Part shown: positions 47,386-56,910 of the stretch, one piece after another | Layout of the letters: every line of letters begins with the position of its first letter | How positions within the stretch are numbered: the first letter of the stretch is position 1 | Assembly: GCA_963785255.1 (NCBI GenBank) | Contig: CAWAUR010000004.1 | Coordinates: forward strand, 30,343-94,342 | Reading direction: 5' to 3' | Source of the DNA: Bog-159 sp963785255 | GTDB taxonomy: Bacteria > Acidobacteriota > Terriglobia > Bryobacterales > Bryobacteraceae | DNA length: 64,000 bases | The notes under the pieces: model-generated | Databases searched by the model: none | What the model was told of the DNA's origin: nothing | Seen by the model: the letters and a program-made list of their open reading frames with translations, nothing else | Translations under genes and position numbers: made by a program

Positions 47386-47748
47386 GTGGCGGATGATACC
47401 CGCCTGAACCCGGCTGACCGGCGCGCGTCGAAACGCTTTCGCCTTGAGATGGAACTCAAGTACAAGCTTCTTGGCCAAAGGGCAAGAGTACCGGAGGAAG
47501 GCACTGGCCGTACCGTGGACTTCAGTAGCCGTGGACTGCGATTCCACACGATGGGTTCTCTTCTTTCCGGACAACGCCTGGAGATCGGCATCCAGTGGCC
47601 GGCGCTATTGAGCGGCACTTGTCCCCTGAAGTTGGTAACTCTGGGTCGGGTGCTGCGTGTCGACGGCAACTATGTGGCGGTCCGCATCCAAAAATACGGC
47701 TTTCACACTCGACGCACAAAGGGATGGCCTATAGAGGATCGCGCGTAA
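47386..47748 (+). CDS. PilZ domain protein
   Basis: 120 residues from GTG 47386. The c-di-GMP binding motifs of PilZ are in place: RRASKRF (RxxxR) at about 12-18 and DFSSRGLRF (DxSxxG) at about 45-53, followed by beta strands (LEIGIQWPALL, LVTLGRVLRV, YVAVRIQKYGF). A single-domain PilZ acts as a diffusible c-di-GMP receptor controlling motility, exopolysaccharide or secretion. No partner gene is adjacent. Confidence 0.85.
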   Translation: MADDTRLNPADRRASKRFRLEMELKYKLLGQRARVPEEGTGRTVDFSSRGLRFHTMGSLLSGQRLEIGIQWPALLSGTCPLKLVTLGRVLRVDGNYVAVRIQKYGFHTRRTKGWPIEDRA

Positions 47749-47938
47749 GCCATCGCCTTCTACACGCACGGCCGAAGCGGTTGCCGGAAAAATGGTGCAG
47801 CCCGGGCAGATCGCTTTTCTGGCTTGCCCCTTACGATTTCGGCCTGCGATGTAGTGTTCTGTGACGCCATCTCCGTGGTGCTGCCGGTGCGATCGCTGGC
47901 ACTCCCCCGCCCCCACGCCGCGCCTTCGCGCGGTCTGT

Positions 47939-48703
47939 TCAAACCAGTTCCAGATGCACGATGGGCACGTAGTAGGTCTTGTATCGTAGACCGTCGGAAT
48001 ACTTCTGGCCCTCGGTATCTTCCACGAGCACGGTCGCACGCTTCGTGATCCGGTTCACCCGGCCCGTCAGTCGCCTGCCTTCAAACAGGAAGGCCACGCG
48101 CGAGCCGAGCCCAATGCCCGACAAGGCGGCCCGTTCTCGTCGTGTGACCAAATTGTGAGTGTGGGCTCGATGCAGGAAGAACCTCTTCGCGATATCCTGG
48201 AATCGCGTGGCGGCGCAGTCGCTGTTTTCCCAGCATAACTGCTCGGCCAGGTGCACAACCTCGTGTTCGAAAATCCTTTGCAGCGCTTCCAGACGGTTTT
48301 CACAATCCAGCCCGCAGACGGTGATCCGCCGATGCATTTTCCCGAACCCGTCGAACAGCATGCTGCTTGCGATGGCGATCTCGTAACTCACCATCCCGGT
48401 CTGGGTCCTGAAGCGTGTTGTTTTGCCGCCCGCCCGTGTCATGCGTGGTGAGAGCCTGAAACTCATTCTTCGGCCGCCTAGTGCTCGCTGGCAGAGACGG
48501 CCAAAGAACCGCTCATCGTAAGCGCCGAACAGAAACTCCAGGTCCCCAGGATGAATAACGGTGAAATCGGGCTCTCGAATATAACGCGAATTCGCCAACA
48601 CATCCTCGTGAATCCGGCGAACGCGCTCCTGGATCGACGCATCCGGCAGGCTAAGAGAAGTGACGGCATCCGTCAACGCACTCAGGGCTGAGCCTGGGAC
48701 CAT
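47939..48703 (-). CDS. SprT-like zinc metallopeptidase domain protein
   Basis: 254 residues from ATG 48703. GAYDERFFGRL near residue 60 is typical of the SprT-like family (the YDxxFF start), and HEVVHLAEQL at about 147 is the HExxH-type zinc site (His147, Glu148, His151). A following His-rich segment (FFLHRAHTHNL) may give the third ligand. The C-terminal about 70 residues (GSRVAFLFEGRRLTGRVNRITKRATVLVED) form an SH3-like barrel. SprT-like domains in SPRTN cleave DNA-protein crosslinks; bacterial members are mostly uncharacterised. Confidence 0.78.
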   Translation of the reverse strand: MVPGSALSALTDAVTSLSLPDASIQERVRRIHEDVLANSRYIREPDFTVIHPGDLEFLFGAYDERFFGRLCQRALGGRRMSFRLSPRMTRAGGKTTRFRTQTGMVSYEIAIASSMLFDGFGKMHRRITVCGLDCENRLEALQRIFEHEVVHLAEQLCWENSDCAATRFQDIAKRFFLHRAHTHNLVTRRERAALSGIGLGSRVAFLFEGRRLTGRVNRITKRATVLVEDTEGQKYSDGLRYKTYYVPIVHLELV

Positions 48704-49041
48704 GATTTAATTCTACTGTCCTTAATCGCGCGGGCGAAATGTTGCAAGAACTACGCAAGGCGCCCGCGGCTTCCAGTCGGCTAAAGGCCGATCTGCGCGC
48801 GCCTGCGCTGCCAAGCGTGTCAGCGGCCGCGCATGGCGCCGCCCCACCACACCGCGCCACGGTTACTAACTTTCGATAGCTTACTTTGTCTAATTTACCC
48901 TGGAAGTCTGGACCCGCGCCGGGAACATCGTTTAGGCTACTAAACGGCACCACGTTCCACTTAGAATCGCGTTCAACCACAAGCGTCGTCAAAGAACTTC
49001 CTCTACTGCCCGGGAACGGTCGATTGCCGCAGGAGATTTGA
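48704..49041. other. Gap between divergent genes
   Basis: About 340 bp between the SprT-like start and the large secreted protein start. AGGAGATTTGA before ATG 49042 is a ribosome site. No convincing promoter or repeat was identified. Confidence 0.4.
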
Positions 49042-52000
49042 ATGCGAGCGCATAGCCTGCCAGGCGTGTCCTGGCTGCATGTCCTTCTTCCACTCATAAC
49101 CGGCGCCACCGCCGCCTCCGCACAAACGTTTGCTTACGTATCCAATGAGGAGGGGAACAATGTTACGGTCGTCAACCAGGCCAATAAAGTGGTTGCCACC
49201 ATTCCATATAGCGGCGGCGGCCTCAGCGGGTTAGCCATCGCTCCCAATGGATCCTTTCTTTACGTCACCGCGCGGAGCAAGAATTGCGTCGTAGTAATCG
49301 ACACGGCCACCTTGGCGGTGGTTACCACCATTCCTGTGGGCACCGGTCCGGCGCAGGCCGCCGTGACGCCAAATGGGGCAGCCGCTTACATCCTCAACGA
49401 GACCTCCAACAGCGTGTCCGTCGTCGACACGGCCACGAACTCCGTTACGGCTACCATCCCAGTGGGCGGCAAGCCCGCCGGCATCGCGATCACTCCCGAT
49501 GGGACCACCGCCCTGGTCATGAATCTGCTTTCGTCGAATGTTTCGGTGATCCCAACGGCTTCGAACACGGTGGTCGCGACTTGGTCCGCACTGTCGGGTC
49601 CCGCTGCCGCCGCCGTGAGTCCAAACGGCGGCGTGGTCTACATTGCGAATCAGTACTCCAACGCCGTGACGGTCCAGAGCCTGGCATCCGGCGCCATACT
49701 GGCTACGATTGACGGATTTACGGCGCCTGACTCCTTGGCCATTACTCCGGACGGCAATTATCTTTACGTGACCAATGCCAACGTTTCGACCGTGTCCGTC
49801 GTCGAAACCTCCTCCAACCAAATCGTGGCTACCATCGGCGTGGGAGCTCTGCCCACTTCGGTGGCCGTGTCTCCCGACGGATCTACAGCCTACGTCGCCA
49901 ACGGCAACGGCTACTCCCTGTCTGTAATTAGTACGGCCACCAACACCGTGACCGCCACGATCGCCAAGGTCGGAATCTACCCCTTTTCGGTCGCGGTATT
50001 TGGCACGGCGGATAACATGACTAAGTCCGGCGGCGATGGCCAAAGCGTTTTGGCGGGGCAAACCTTTCCGATTCCACTTCAGGTGACCGTGACGAACGGC
50101 AATGGAAGCCCAGTGCCTGGCGTGCCGGTAACCTTCAGCGTGACACCCGGCGCGGGCGGGGCGGCAGCTACGTTTAGCGGCACGCCGCCCATGCCCATTG
50201 AAACCGGCCAAAATGGCGTCGCCACGGCGCCCGCGCTCACCGCCAACGCCACGTCCGGCACATTTACGGCGACCGCCAGCGCCAACGCCATGAGCGTCAC
50301 CTTCACGTTGACCAATGCGGCTCCTGCCTATACCTTGGGCGCCGGTTCGGCGACACTCGGCAGCGGCGCCGGAAACGCCACCGTGCTGCTGGCCGCCAAC
50401 GGTCCGTGGACCGCTTCCAGCAATGCTTCCTGGATGCAGATAGCCCCAGACAGCCAGAGCGGCACTGGAAACGCTTTGGTCGAATTCAGTTATAACGCCA
50501 ACTCCAACCCGCTGCCGCAAACCGGAACCCTGACCATCGCCGGACTCGCATTTAATGTCACGCAGGCCGGCGCCGGTTACCTGCCGGTGGCGCCCATTAC
50601 TGTGTTAGCGGACTCGGGTTTTAACACGCCGCAAGGCGTGGCGGTGGATGGCCAGGGGAACGTCTACATCGCGGACACCGGTAACAATGCGATCAAGGAG
50701 TGGAGCGCATCCAATCGGCAGGTTTCCACGCTGCAGTGCCCGGGATTGAGCGCGCCCGCGGCGGTCGCCGCGGATGCACTTGGAAATGTGTACATCGCCG
50801 ATACAGGGAACAACGCCGTAAAGGAGTGGAACGCGACGACCCAACAGGTGGGCACACTCGCCTCCACGGGACTGAGCGGCCCATCGGGCATCGCGGTGGA
50901 TGCGCACGCCAACGTTTACATCGCGGATACCGGCAACGGCGCCATCAAAGAATGGAACGCCGCGAGCCAACAACTAACTACGCTGGTAAGCCAGGGGTTG
51001 AACCGGCCCTTGGGAGTCGCGGTGGATGTCCAGGGCAACGTTTACGTCGCGAATAGCGGCAACCACGCGGCCGACGAATGGAGCGCGGCCACCCAGCAGA
51101 TGTCCGCTCTGATCCCAGCGGGACTCGACACGCCCGCCGGCGCCGCCGTTGACGGCCAAGGCAACGTGTATGTCGCCGATAGCGCCGCTAACACGGTGGA
51201 GATGTGGAGCGCGGCCACCCAACAAACGGCCACGTTGGTTTCCGCGGGCTTGATGAACCCGGCCGCCGCGGCGGTGGACGGGCTCGGCAACTTGTACATT
51301 GCGGATACCGGTAATGGCGCGATCGAGAAGCTCACGCCGGCATACGTGGCCCTGAGCGCGGCGAGTTTGAACGAGGGCTCCGCGGCAGGGGCGGATTCCT
51401 TCGCGGCGCAGGTGTTGCCGGTGGCCACGCCATTGTCCGCGGCCAGCAACGCGTCCTGGCTCACCGTTACCAGCGTAACCGGCGTATCCGTCAACTTCGC
51501 GTTTCAGGCCAATACTTCCACGTCCAGCCGCACTGGCCTTATTACCGTGCTGGGTATTCCGGTGACGGTGACGCAGGCCGCCGACGCGCCGGGCAGTCTG
51601 GCGAAGACCGCCGGAGACGGCCAGACCTCGGCCGTGGGACAAGCCTTCCCCATAGCCCTCCAAGTGATGGTAACGGATGCCAACGGCAGTCCCGTGCAAG
51701 GTGTGCCTGTGACGTTTAGCGTGACGCCCGGTCCGGACGGCGCCGGGGGTAGCTTCGCTTCGTCTCCGCCGATGCCTGTAGCGACCGGCCAGAATGGCTA
51801 TGCCACGGCTCCCATGCTGACTGCCAATAACACCGGCGGCGTCTTCACCGCGATCGCCAGCACGGGCAGCCTGAGTGTCTCCTTCACCCTGACGAATTTC
51901 GTCGACGCGCTGGGCAGCCCATCCGCCATCGTGGGAGCCGCGGCCGGCAGCGATACCGTGTTGGTGGCGGCCGCCGGTACTTGGAGCGCCGTCAGCAACG

Positions 52001-53475
52001 CTGCTTGGCTGCACTTGGCCGCCGGCGGCGGCACGGGAAGCGCCTTGGCCGAGTTCACTTACGACCCCAATCCAAGCTCCGGCGTTCGCACCGGAACGCT
52101 GAACCTGGCGGGCTTGACTTTCACGGTAACCCAGGCGGGCGCCAGTTTCACTCCGGTTACTTCATTGACACGCCTGTCCGCCTCCGGCCTGAAAACGCCG
52201 CAGGGAATCGCGGTAGATGGCCAGGGAAATGTCTATATCGCCGATACCGGCCACAACGCCGTCAAAGAGTGGAATCGCGCCACGCAACAGATCGTCACCT
52301 TGATCTCTTCTGGTCTGAACGCGCCGGCCGGTGTCGCTGTAGATACTCTGGGGAATGTATATATCGCCGACAAAAAGAATAACGCAATCGAAGAATGGAA
52401 CGCCGCCAGCCAGCAGGTTACGGCCCTGGTGTATGCGGGATTGAACGCACCCTCCGGAGTGGCGGTCGACAGCCAGGGAAATGTCTACTTCTCAGACTCG
52501 GGCAACAACGCCATTAAGGAGTGGGTAGCCGCGAGCCGGCAAGTGGTCACGCTGGTGTCCGCGGGACTCAGCGGACCGTGGGGAGTGGCCGTGGATGCGT
52601 TGGGCAACGTTTACTTCGCGGATAAGAACAACAACGCGATCGAGGAATGGAGCGTGGCTGACCAAACAGTGTCGGCGCTGGTGTCCACCGGACTGAACAA
52701 GCCATCCGGAGTCGCCGTCGATGGACAGGGCAACCTGTACATCGCCGACACCGCCGATAATGCGCTGAAGCAATGGAGCCCCGTAAGCCGGCAGGTGACT
52801 ACCCTGGTTTCCGCGCTCGGCACTCCCATGGCAGTCGGGCTGGATGGGCAGGGCGGCATCTACGTTGCGAATTCCGCTAAAAACACCGTTGAGGAGGTGG
52901 TTTTTGCGTACCTTTCGTTGAGCGCCAACAGCCTGACCGAAGGTCCGCAAGCCGGCACAGGTTCGGTGTCTCTACAGTTGCTTCCCGCCGGCACTCCGTG
53001 GACGGCTTCGAGCGGCCAGGCATGGCTCAAAATCAATAGCACGTCGGGCGGGGCGATCGGGTTTTCGTTTACGGCCAACACTTCGGTAAACAGCCGGGCG
53101 GCGCAGATCGCGGTGCTAGGCCAGCAAGTGACCGTAACCCAAACTGGCGATACTCCGGCCAGCGTCGCGAAGATTGCCGGGACAGGCCAAACCCCGGCCG
53201 AAGGGCAGGTTTTTCCGGCGAATCTCGAAGTAAAGGTGACCGACGACGCCGGCAAGCCGGTCTCGGGCGCGCCCGTGACATTTGTTGTGGCGCCGGGCGC
53301 CACCGGCGCCACCGCGACTTTCGCCTCGTCGCCGCCCATGCCTATTCTGACCGGAAGCAACGGTACGGCCACGGCTCCGGTCTTGACCGCCGGCGCGATC
53401 GCGGGTGCATTTACCGTGACGGTGAGCACGGGCGGCATCTCCACCGTTTTCAATTTAAGGATTTTGGCGCACTAG
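49042..53475 (+). CDS. Large modular secreted protein: YVTN propeller, Ig-like, BACON and NHL modules
   Basis: 1477 residues with signal peptide (LLPLITGATAASAQ). Order: YVTN-type seven-bladed propeller (about 25-330, TVVATIPVGTGPAQAAVTPNG style repeats), Ig-like (Big) domain (about 330-423), BACON (427-513, ASSNASWMQIA...VTQAG), NHL propeller (520-766, GVAVDGQGNVYIADTGNNAI), BACON (768-850), Ig-like (852-953), BACON (955-1035), NHL (1040-1286), BACON (1288-1370), Ig-like (1371-1477). The NHL-BACON-Ig block is clearly duplicated. All modules are binding or spacer folds; no enzyme domain or anchor is visible. Likely extracellular adhesion or carbohydrate/protein binding. Confidence 0.9.
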   Translation: MRAHSLPGVSWLHVLLPLITGATAASAQTFAYVSNEEGNNVTVVNQANKVVATIPYSGGGLSGLAIAPNGSFLYVTARSKNCVVVIDTATLAVVTTIPVGTGPAQAAVTPNGAAAYILNETSNSVSVVDTATNSVTATIPVGGKPAGIAITPDGTTALVMNLLSSNVSVIPTASNTVVATWSALSGPAAAAVSPNGGVVYIANQYSNAVTVQSLASGAILATIDGFTAPDSLAITPDGNYLYVTNANVSTVSVVETSSNQIVATIGVGALPTSVAVSPDGSTAYVANGNGYSLSVISTATNTVTATIAKVGIYPFSVAVFGTADNMTKSGGDGQSVLAGQTFPIPLQVTVTNGNGSPVPGVPVTFSVTPGAGGAAATFSGTPPMPIETGQNGVATAPALTANATSGTFTATASANAMSVTFTLTNAAPAYTLGAGSATLGSGAGNATVLLAANGPWTASSNASWMQIAPDSQSGTGNALVEFSYNANSNPLPQTGTLTIAGLAFNVTQAGAGYLPVAPITVLADSGFNTPQGVAVDGQGNVYIADTGNNAIKEWSASNRQVSTLQCPGLSAPAAVAADALGNVYIADTGNNAVKEWNATTQQVGTLASTGLSGPSGIAVDAHANVYIADTGNGAIKEWNAASQQLTTLVSQGLNRPLGVAVDVQGNVYVANSGNHAADEWSAATQQMSALIPAGLDTPAGAAVDGQGNVYVADSAANTVEMWSAATQQTATLVSAGLMNPAAAAVDGLGNLYIADTGNGAIEKLTPAYVALSAASLNEGSAAGADSFAAQVLPVATPLSAASNASWLTVTSVTGVSVNFAFQANTSTSSRTGLITVLGIPVTVTQAADAPGSLAKTAGDGQTSAVGQAFPIALQVMVTDANGSPVQGVPVTFSVTPGPDGAGGSFASSPPMPVATGQNGYATAPMLTANNTGGVFTAIASTGSLSVSFTLTNFVDALGSPSAIVGAAAGSDTVLVAAAGTWSAVSNAAWLHLAAGGGTGSALAEFTYDPNPSSGVRTGTLNLAGLTFTVTQAGASFTPVTSLTRLSASGLKTPQGIAVDGQGNVYIADTGHNAVKEWNRATQQIVTLISSGLNAPAGVAVDTLGNVYIADKKNNAIEEWNAASQQVTALVYAGLNAPSGVAVDSQGNVYFSDSGNNAIKEWVAASRQVVTLVSAGLSGPWGVAVDALGNVYFADKNNNAIEEWSVADQTVSALVSTGLNKPSGVAVDGQGNLYIADTADNALKQWSPVSRQVTTLVSALGTPMAVGLDGQGGIYVANSAKNTVEEVVFAYLSLSANSLTEGPQAGTGSVSLQLLPAGTPWTASSGQAWLKINSTSGGAIGFSFTANTSVNSRAAQIAVLGQQVTVTQTGDTPASVAKIAGTGQTPAEGQVFPANLEVKVTDDAGKPVSGAPVTFVVAPGATGATATFASSPPMPILTGSNGTATAPVLTAGAIAGAFTVTVSTGGISTVFNLRILAH

Positions 53476-53529
53476 CGGGCAGCCGCGGGTCGCCAACTTC
53501 GCCCCCACGCCCCCGGCGGTAAAAGCATA

Positions 53530-53570
53530 GTGGGGCAGGCACTCTGCCTGCGGCGGCCTCCCAGGCCGCC
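53530..53570. repeat. Family B twin-hairpin repeat
   Basis: GTGGGGCAGG with stems CAGGCActcTGCCTG and CGGCCTcccAGGCCG, both changed on both sides relative to the commonest version, keeping pairing. Confidence 0.8.
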
Positions 53571-53615
53571 TGCCTCGAAGCCGTTTTTGCGCTGCGCGGG
53601 TGTTACTTTTACTGT

Positions 53616-54356
53616 ATGAAAACAGCGTCGTACGGGCGGATCGTCTTTGGCGCGGCGGCGGTGCTGTGCGGCGTCATCGCATTGATGTGGTACGACTCTG
53701 ACACCTGGCAGACCCTGCGTCGCATCTGGAGCCTGCCTTTTGGAACCATCGTCGGCGGGTGTCTCATGATCGGTCAAATTGCCGGTGGGGTTGGCATGCA
53801 GTACCCGCGGACCGCGCGTTTGGCGTCCATCGTTCTCGGCGTCGTCTATTCGCTTTTCTCCCTGGCCTGCATCCCCGGCATCCTTGCCGCGCCAACCATC
53901 TATGTGCATTACGGGAGCTTCTTCGAACAGTTTTCCTTACTCTGCGGCGCGATTGCCCTGTACGCTGTAACCGAGGCAAATCGTGCACGGGCGGCAGCGT
54001 TCGGCCGGGTGGCCCGCCTGGGAATCGGAGTCTGTGCGATTTCATTTACGCTGAGTCAGATACTATACCTTCGCGCCACGGCTACCTTGGTTCCAAAGTG
54101 GATTCCGCCAAATCGGATGTTTTGGGCGATACTCACGACGATCGCATTTGCACTCGCGGCGATGGCTATTCTCACCATTCGCCAGGCACGGCTCGCGATA
54201 CGCCTGATGACCTTCATGCTGGCGCTCTTTGGTGTGTTGGTCTGGATTCCGCGCCTGATCGCCCACCCGGAAGCGCATCTGAACTGGTCCGAATTCGGCC
54301 TGACCTTCCTCATTACAGGGGCCGCCTGGATGGTGGCTGATTTGAGGTCTTTTTGA
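53616..54356 (+). CDS. Polytopic membrane protein, unknown (DoxX-like shape)
   Basis: 246 residues with about seven hydrophobic helices and short loops; an N-terminal MKTASYGRIVFGAAAVLCGVIAL helix (shown in part) is followed by the loop MWYDSDTWQTLRRIWSLPFG. Similar size and pattern to DoxX-like quinone-linked membrane proteins, but I see no diagnostic motif and cannot assign it. Starts with ATG 53616; no clear ribosome site. Neighbours downstream are two more small membrane proteins. Confidence 0.68.
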   Translation: MKTASYGRIVFGAAAVLCGVIALMWYDSDTWQTLRRIWSLPFGTIVGGCLMIGQIAGGVGMQYPRTARLASIVLGVVYSLFSLACIPGILAAPTIYVHYGSFFEQFSLLCGAIALYAVTEANRARAAAFGRVARLGIGVCAISFTLSQILYLRATATLVPKWIPPNRMFWAILTTIAFALAAMAILTIRQARLAIRLMTFMLALFGVLVWIPRLIAHPEAHLNWSEFGLTFLITGAAWMVADLRSF

Positions 54357-54463
54357 ATGTGCCCATCGCCATGCCGTCGGCGAACGCCGCAACTCCGGCC
54401 GCCGCGTTCCTCCGCACGTTCGTCGCTGTGCATCGCGCAGATTGAAGTCGCATGGCTTTAACC

Positions 54464-54487
54464 GAGCCGCGACCGTCAGGGAGCGGT
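54464..54487. repeat. Family A single arm
   Basis: GAGCCGCGACCGTCAGGGAG + CGGT, identical to the right arm at 4698-4721, without a nearby partner arm. Confidence 0.8.
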
Positions 54488-54579
54488 TTCCCCAGAACGG
54501 TTAACCACCCTGCAGATGCCACCCGGACCGCGCGCGCAATGTAGAATAGGATGGTTGATCGGCAGGGGCCGCCGCGAGA

Positions 54580-55086
54580 ATGAGCCTGCTCGGATTTTGC
54601 CAGTGGCTGGGAAACACGCCCGGGAGCATCGCGCTCCACGAATCGATATGGGTCTATCCCATCGTCGAGTCGGTCCACGTGCTGACCCTGTGCCTCTTCC
54701 TCGGCCTCACCGTCATGCTCGATCTGCGGTTGCTGGGAGTGACCATGGTCTCCGCGCGGGCCTCGGAAGTCCAAGGACGCCTGTTGCCGTGGACCATCGC
54801 CGGATTCGCCGTGATGCTGGCGACGGGCGCTCTGCTGTTCTACGCCATTCCCGTGAAGACCTACCTGAACGTTTTCTTTCGTGCGAAAGTTGCCTTCCTG
54901 GTGCTGGCGGGGGTGAATGTCGCCGTTTTTCAGTGGACCATTGCGCGCCGTATGGATCGGTGGGATTCCGATCCGGTCCCGCCCTTCGGAGCCCGGCTGG
55001 CGGCAGGTGTATCGCTGCTACTCTGGGCGGGGATTGTGATCGCGGGGCGCATGATCGCGTATAACTGGTTCGACAAGAATCCTTAG
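54580..55086 (+). CDS. Small membrane protein, DUF6644-like, copy 1
   Basis: 168 residues with four to five helices. WVYPIVESVHVLTLCLFLGLTVMLDLRLLG in helices 1-2 (shown across the motif) carries a conserved ESVH histidine and DLRLLG. TAGAAT at about 54542 may be the -10. A His in a transmembrane helix plus a family of about 160 residues suggests a haem- or metal-linked membrane subunit, but this is a guess. It ends 4 bp before a paralogue of the same layout. Confidence 0.72.
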   Translation: MSLLGFCQWLGNTPGSIALHESIWVYPIVESVHVLTLCLFLGLTVMLDLRLLGVTMVSARASEVQGRLLPWTIAGFAVMLATGALLFYAIPVKTYLNVFFRAKVAFLVLAGVNVAVFQWTIARRMDRWDSDPVPPFGARLAAGVSLLLWAGIVIAGRMIAYNWFDKNP

Positions 55087-55090
55087 TTCG

Positions 55091-55567
55091 ATGTCTATCC
55101 TTTCTTTCTTTACATGGTGTGAGAAAACCTCGATCGGCGAGGCCATTCGGGACTCGCGCTGGCTCTTCCCCGCCATCGAATCGGTCCACCTGCTGGCCCT
55201 CGCGGTAATCGGTGGAGCGGTGCTGGTGATGAACCTGCGCTTGCTGGGCCTCGGCATGAAGCGCCAGCCGGCCGCGCAACTTTGGCGCGACACTTGGCCG
55301 TGGTTTCTAGGCAGCCTGATCGTCATGCTGATCTCGGGCATGCTGCTGTTCACTTCCGAGGCAATCAAGCTGTATTATCACGAAGCATTCTGGGTGAAGA
55401 TGATCTCGCTGCTGCTGGCTATGATCTTCACTTTCACGGCCGTGCGCAAGGTGGCGCTGGCCGATCCGCGGCGCGTGCGCCCATTGTGGGGCAAGGCAGC
55501 GGCGGCCATCTCGATTCTTTTGTGGTCGACGGTCGGCGTTTGCGGAAGGTGGATCGGCTTCTCCTGA
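55091..55567 (+). CDS. Small membrane protein, DUF6644-like, copy 2
   Basis: 158 residues. Similar throughout to the upstream gene (SRWLFPAIESVHLLALAVIGGA, VMNLRLLGLGM; WFLGSLIVMLISGMLLF against ATGALLFYAIP), with the same ESVH helix. Tandem paralogues, 4 bp apart, presumably translated together and perhaps forming a heteromer in the inner membrane. The stop is followed by a family B hairpin that may end the transcript. Function unknown. Confidence 0.72.
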   Translation: MSILSFFTWCEKTSIGEAIRDSRWLFPAIESVHLLALAVIGGAVLVMNLRLLGLGMKRQPAAQLWRDTWPWFLGSLIVMLISGMLLFTSEAIKLYYHEAFWVKMISLLLAMIFTFTAVRKVALADPRRVRPLWGKAAAAISILLWSTVGVCGRWIGFS

Positions 55568-55573
55568 GCTGCT

Positions 55574-55620
55574 GTGGAGCAGGCTCGTAGACTGCGCGGG
55601 CCTCGTAGGCCCGCTCTTCG
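55574..55620. repeat. Family B twin-hairpin repeat
   Basis: GTGGAGCAGG with stems CAGGCTcgtAGACTG (one mismatch) and GGGCCTcgtAGGCCC, between convergent genes. Confidence 0.82.
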
Positions 55621-55625
55621 GCGCG

Positions 55626-56705
55626 CTAACCAGGCCCATTCTCCCGCGCCAGCTCAATCGCCATCTTCCGCTCCCGCCGCGCATCCTCGTTCCGCCCCAC
55701 CCTCGCATACACATGCGCCAGCGCCATATGATACTCCACATTATCCGGATCGATGCCCGACGCGATCTCCAGATGCGTGGCCGCTTCCCTGGGATCCGCC
55801 AGCGTGAGCCCGCAAACATATTGCGCCATCGCCGATGTGGGCCCGTCGTCGGCCGCCTTCCTGGCGTTGGACGCCGCCTCCGCGGCCTGCCCCGCCTGCG
55901 TCAGCAGCAGCGCCAGCAGCGCCCGCGCTTCCACGCCGTGCGGATCTATTTCCAACTCCCGCCGCAACTCCTGCTCCGCCGCGTCCGCCTTCGAGTTCAG
56001 CAGATAGGTGGCGTAAAAATAATGCACCCCGGGAGTGGCCGGATAAGCCGCTAACAGCGCATGAAACGCCGTCTCCGCGCCGGCGGTGTCCTTCGACAAC
56101 CACGCGTAAGCCGTCTGGCCCGCGGCCGCCACCACCGCCCGCTGCTCGGGCGGGATCTCCCTGGGCAGCATCGCCTGCGCCAGCGAGTTGAGTCCCAATC
56201 CCGCCATCAATGCCGGATCGTGGATGCCGCGGCGCACCAGAATTTCATACGCGCGCATGGCCCGATCGAAAAAGCCCAGCCGCGTCAGCAGCAGCGCTTG
56301 ATGGAAACGGACCACCGTTTCGATCTCCGGCGCCACACCGCCCCGCAACGCCTTTTCCAGATGTTCGCGCGCCTGCGCGTAGGCCCCCGTTTCGAATTCG
56401 CACAAGCCCAGGAACGCCCAGCCGGCCGCCTTGTCCGCCAGCTTGACGAATTGCGCGAAGGCCGGCTGCGCCTCCGCGTACCGGTCTGAATCGTAGTAAA
56501 GCGTGCCCAGATAGAACCAGCCTTCGGGCCATTCGGGCTTAAGCCGCAGCGCTTGCCGATAGAGATCGATCGCCTCCGGCACGCGATCCGCATCGCGCGC
56601 CGCGGCCGCCAGCCGGGCCAGGTCTTCAAACGTGGCCGCCCGGCCCATCGTCAACGCGATGGCGAAGTACCCCAGTACCCTAATCCAGCCCTTCACCGCA
56701 CGCAT
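55626..56705 (-). CDS. Secreted/periplasmic TPR repeat protein
   Basis: 359 residues from ATG 56705. The upstream ATG at 56717 lies within a consensus TATAAT (56716-56721, minus strand), so it cannot be in the mRNA; 56705 is 10 nt after it. A signal peptide (WIRVLGYFAIALTMGRAA) precedes about nine tetratricopeptide repeats (AIDLYRQALRLKPEWPEGWFYLG, AREHLEKALRGG, AEQELRRELEIDPHGVEARALLALLL shown in parts). TPR superhelices bind peptides and scaffold complexes. No enzymatic domain. Convergent with the DUF6644-like pair. Confidence 0.86.
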   Translation of the reverse strand: MRAVKGWIRVLGYFAIALTMGRAATFEDLARLAAAARDADRVPEAIDLYRQALRLKPEWPEGWFYLGTLYYDSDRYAEAQPAFAQFVKLADKAAGWAFLGLCEFETGAYAQAREHLEKALRGGVAPEIETVVRFHQALLLTRLGFFDRAMRAYEILVRRGIHDPALMAGLGLNSLAQAMLPREIPPEQRAVVAAAGQTAYAWLSKDTAGAETAFHALLAAYPATPGVHYFYATYLLNSKADAAEQELRRELEIDPHGVEARALLALLLTQAGQAAEAASNARKAADDGPTSAMAQYVCGLTLADPREAATHLEIASGIDPDNVEYHMALAHVYARVGRNEDARRERKMAIELARENGPG

Positions 56706-56715
56706 TGCGTAGACC

Positions 56716-56721
56716 ATTATA
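56716..56721 (-). promoter_or_regulatory. Consensus TATAAT 10 nt before the TPR gene start
   Basis: Perfect -10 hexamer on the minus strand; transcription would start about 3 nt before ATG 56705, so the message is nearly leaderless. Confidence 0.55.
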
Positions 56722-56801
56722 CCGTCCGCCGTGGACCGCCCCGCTTACTGAGCCGCAACCGCCAGGGCACACACCAAAGGTGATGAAGACGGGCGCGCCT
56801 G

Positions 56802-56845
56802 TGGGGCAGGCTCGTAGCCTGCGCGGAGCTCATAGCTCCGCCCGG
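56802..56845. repeat. Family B twin-hairpin repeat
   Basis: GTGGGGCAGG with stems CAGGCTcgtAGCCTG and GGAGCTcatAGCTCC; the second stem shows a different but still fully paired sequence. Degenerate family A arms flank it at about 56748 and 56879. Confidence 0.82.
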
Positions 56846-56910
56846 CGAGCGCAGCTCGCCGCCAGCCTGCGTCCTCAACGGAGCGGTTTCCGCGCTCGTC
56901 GTCCTTGACG

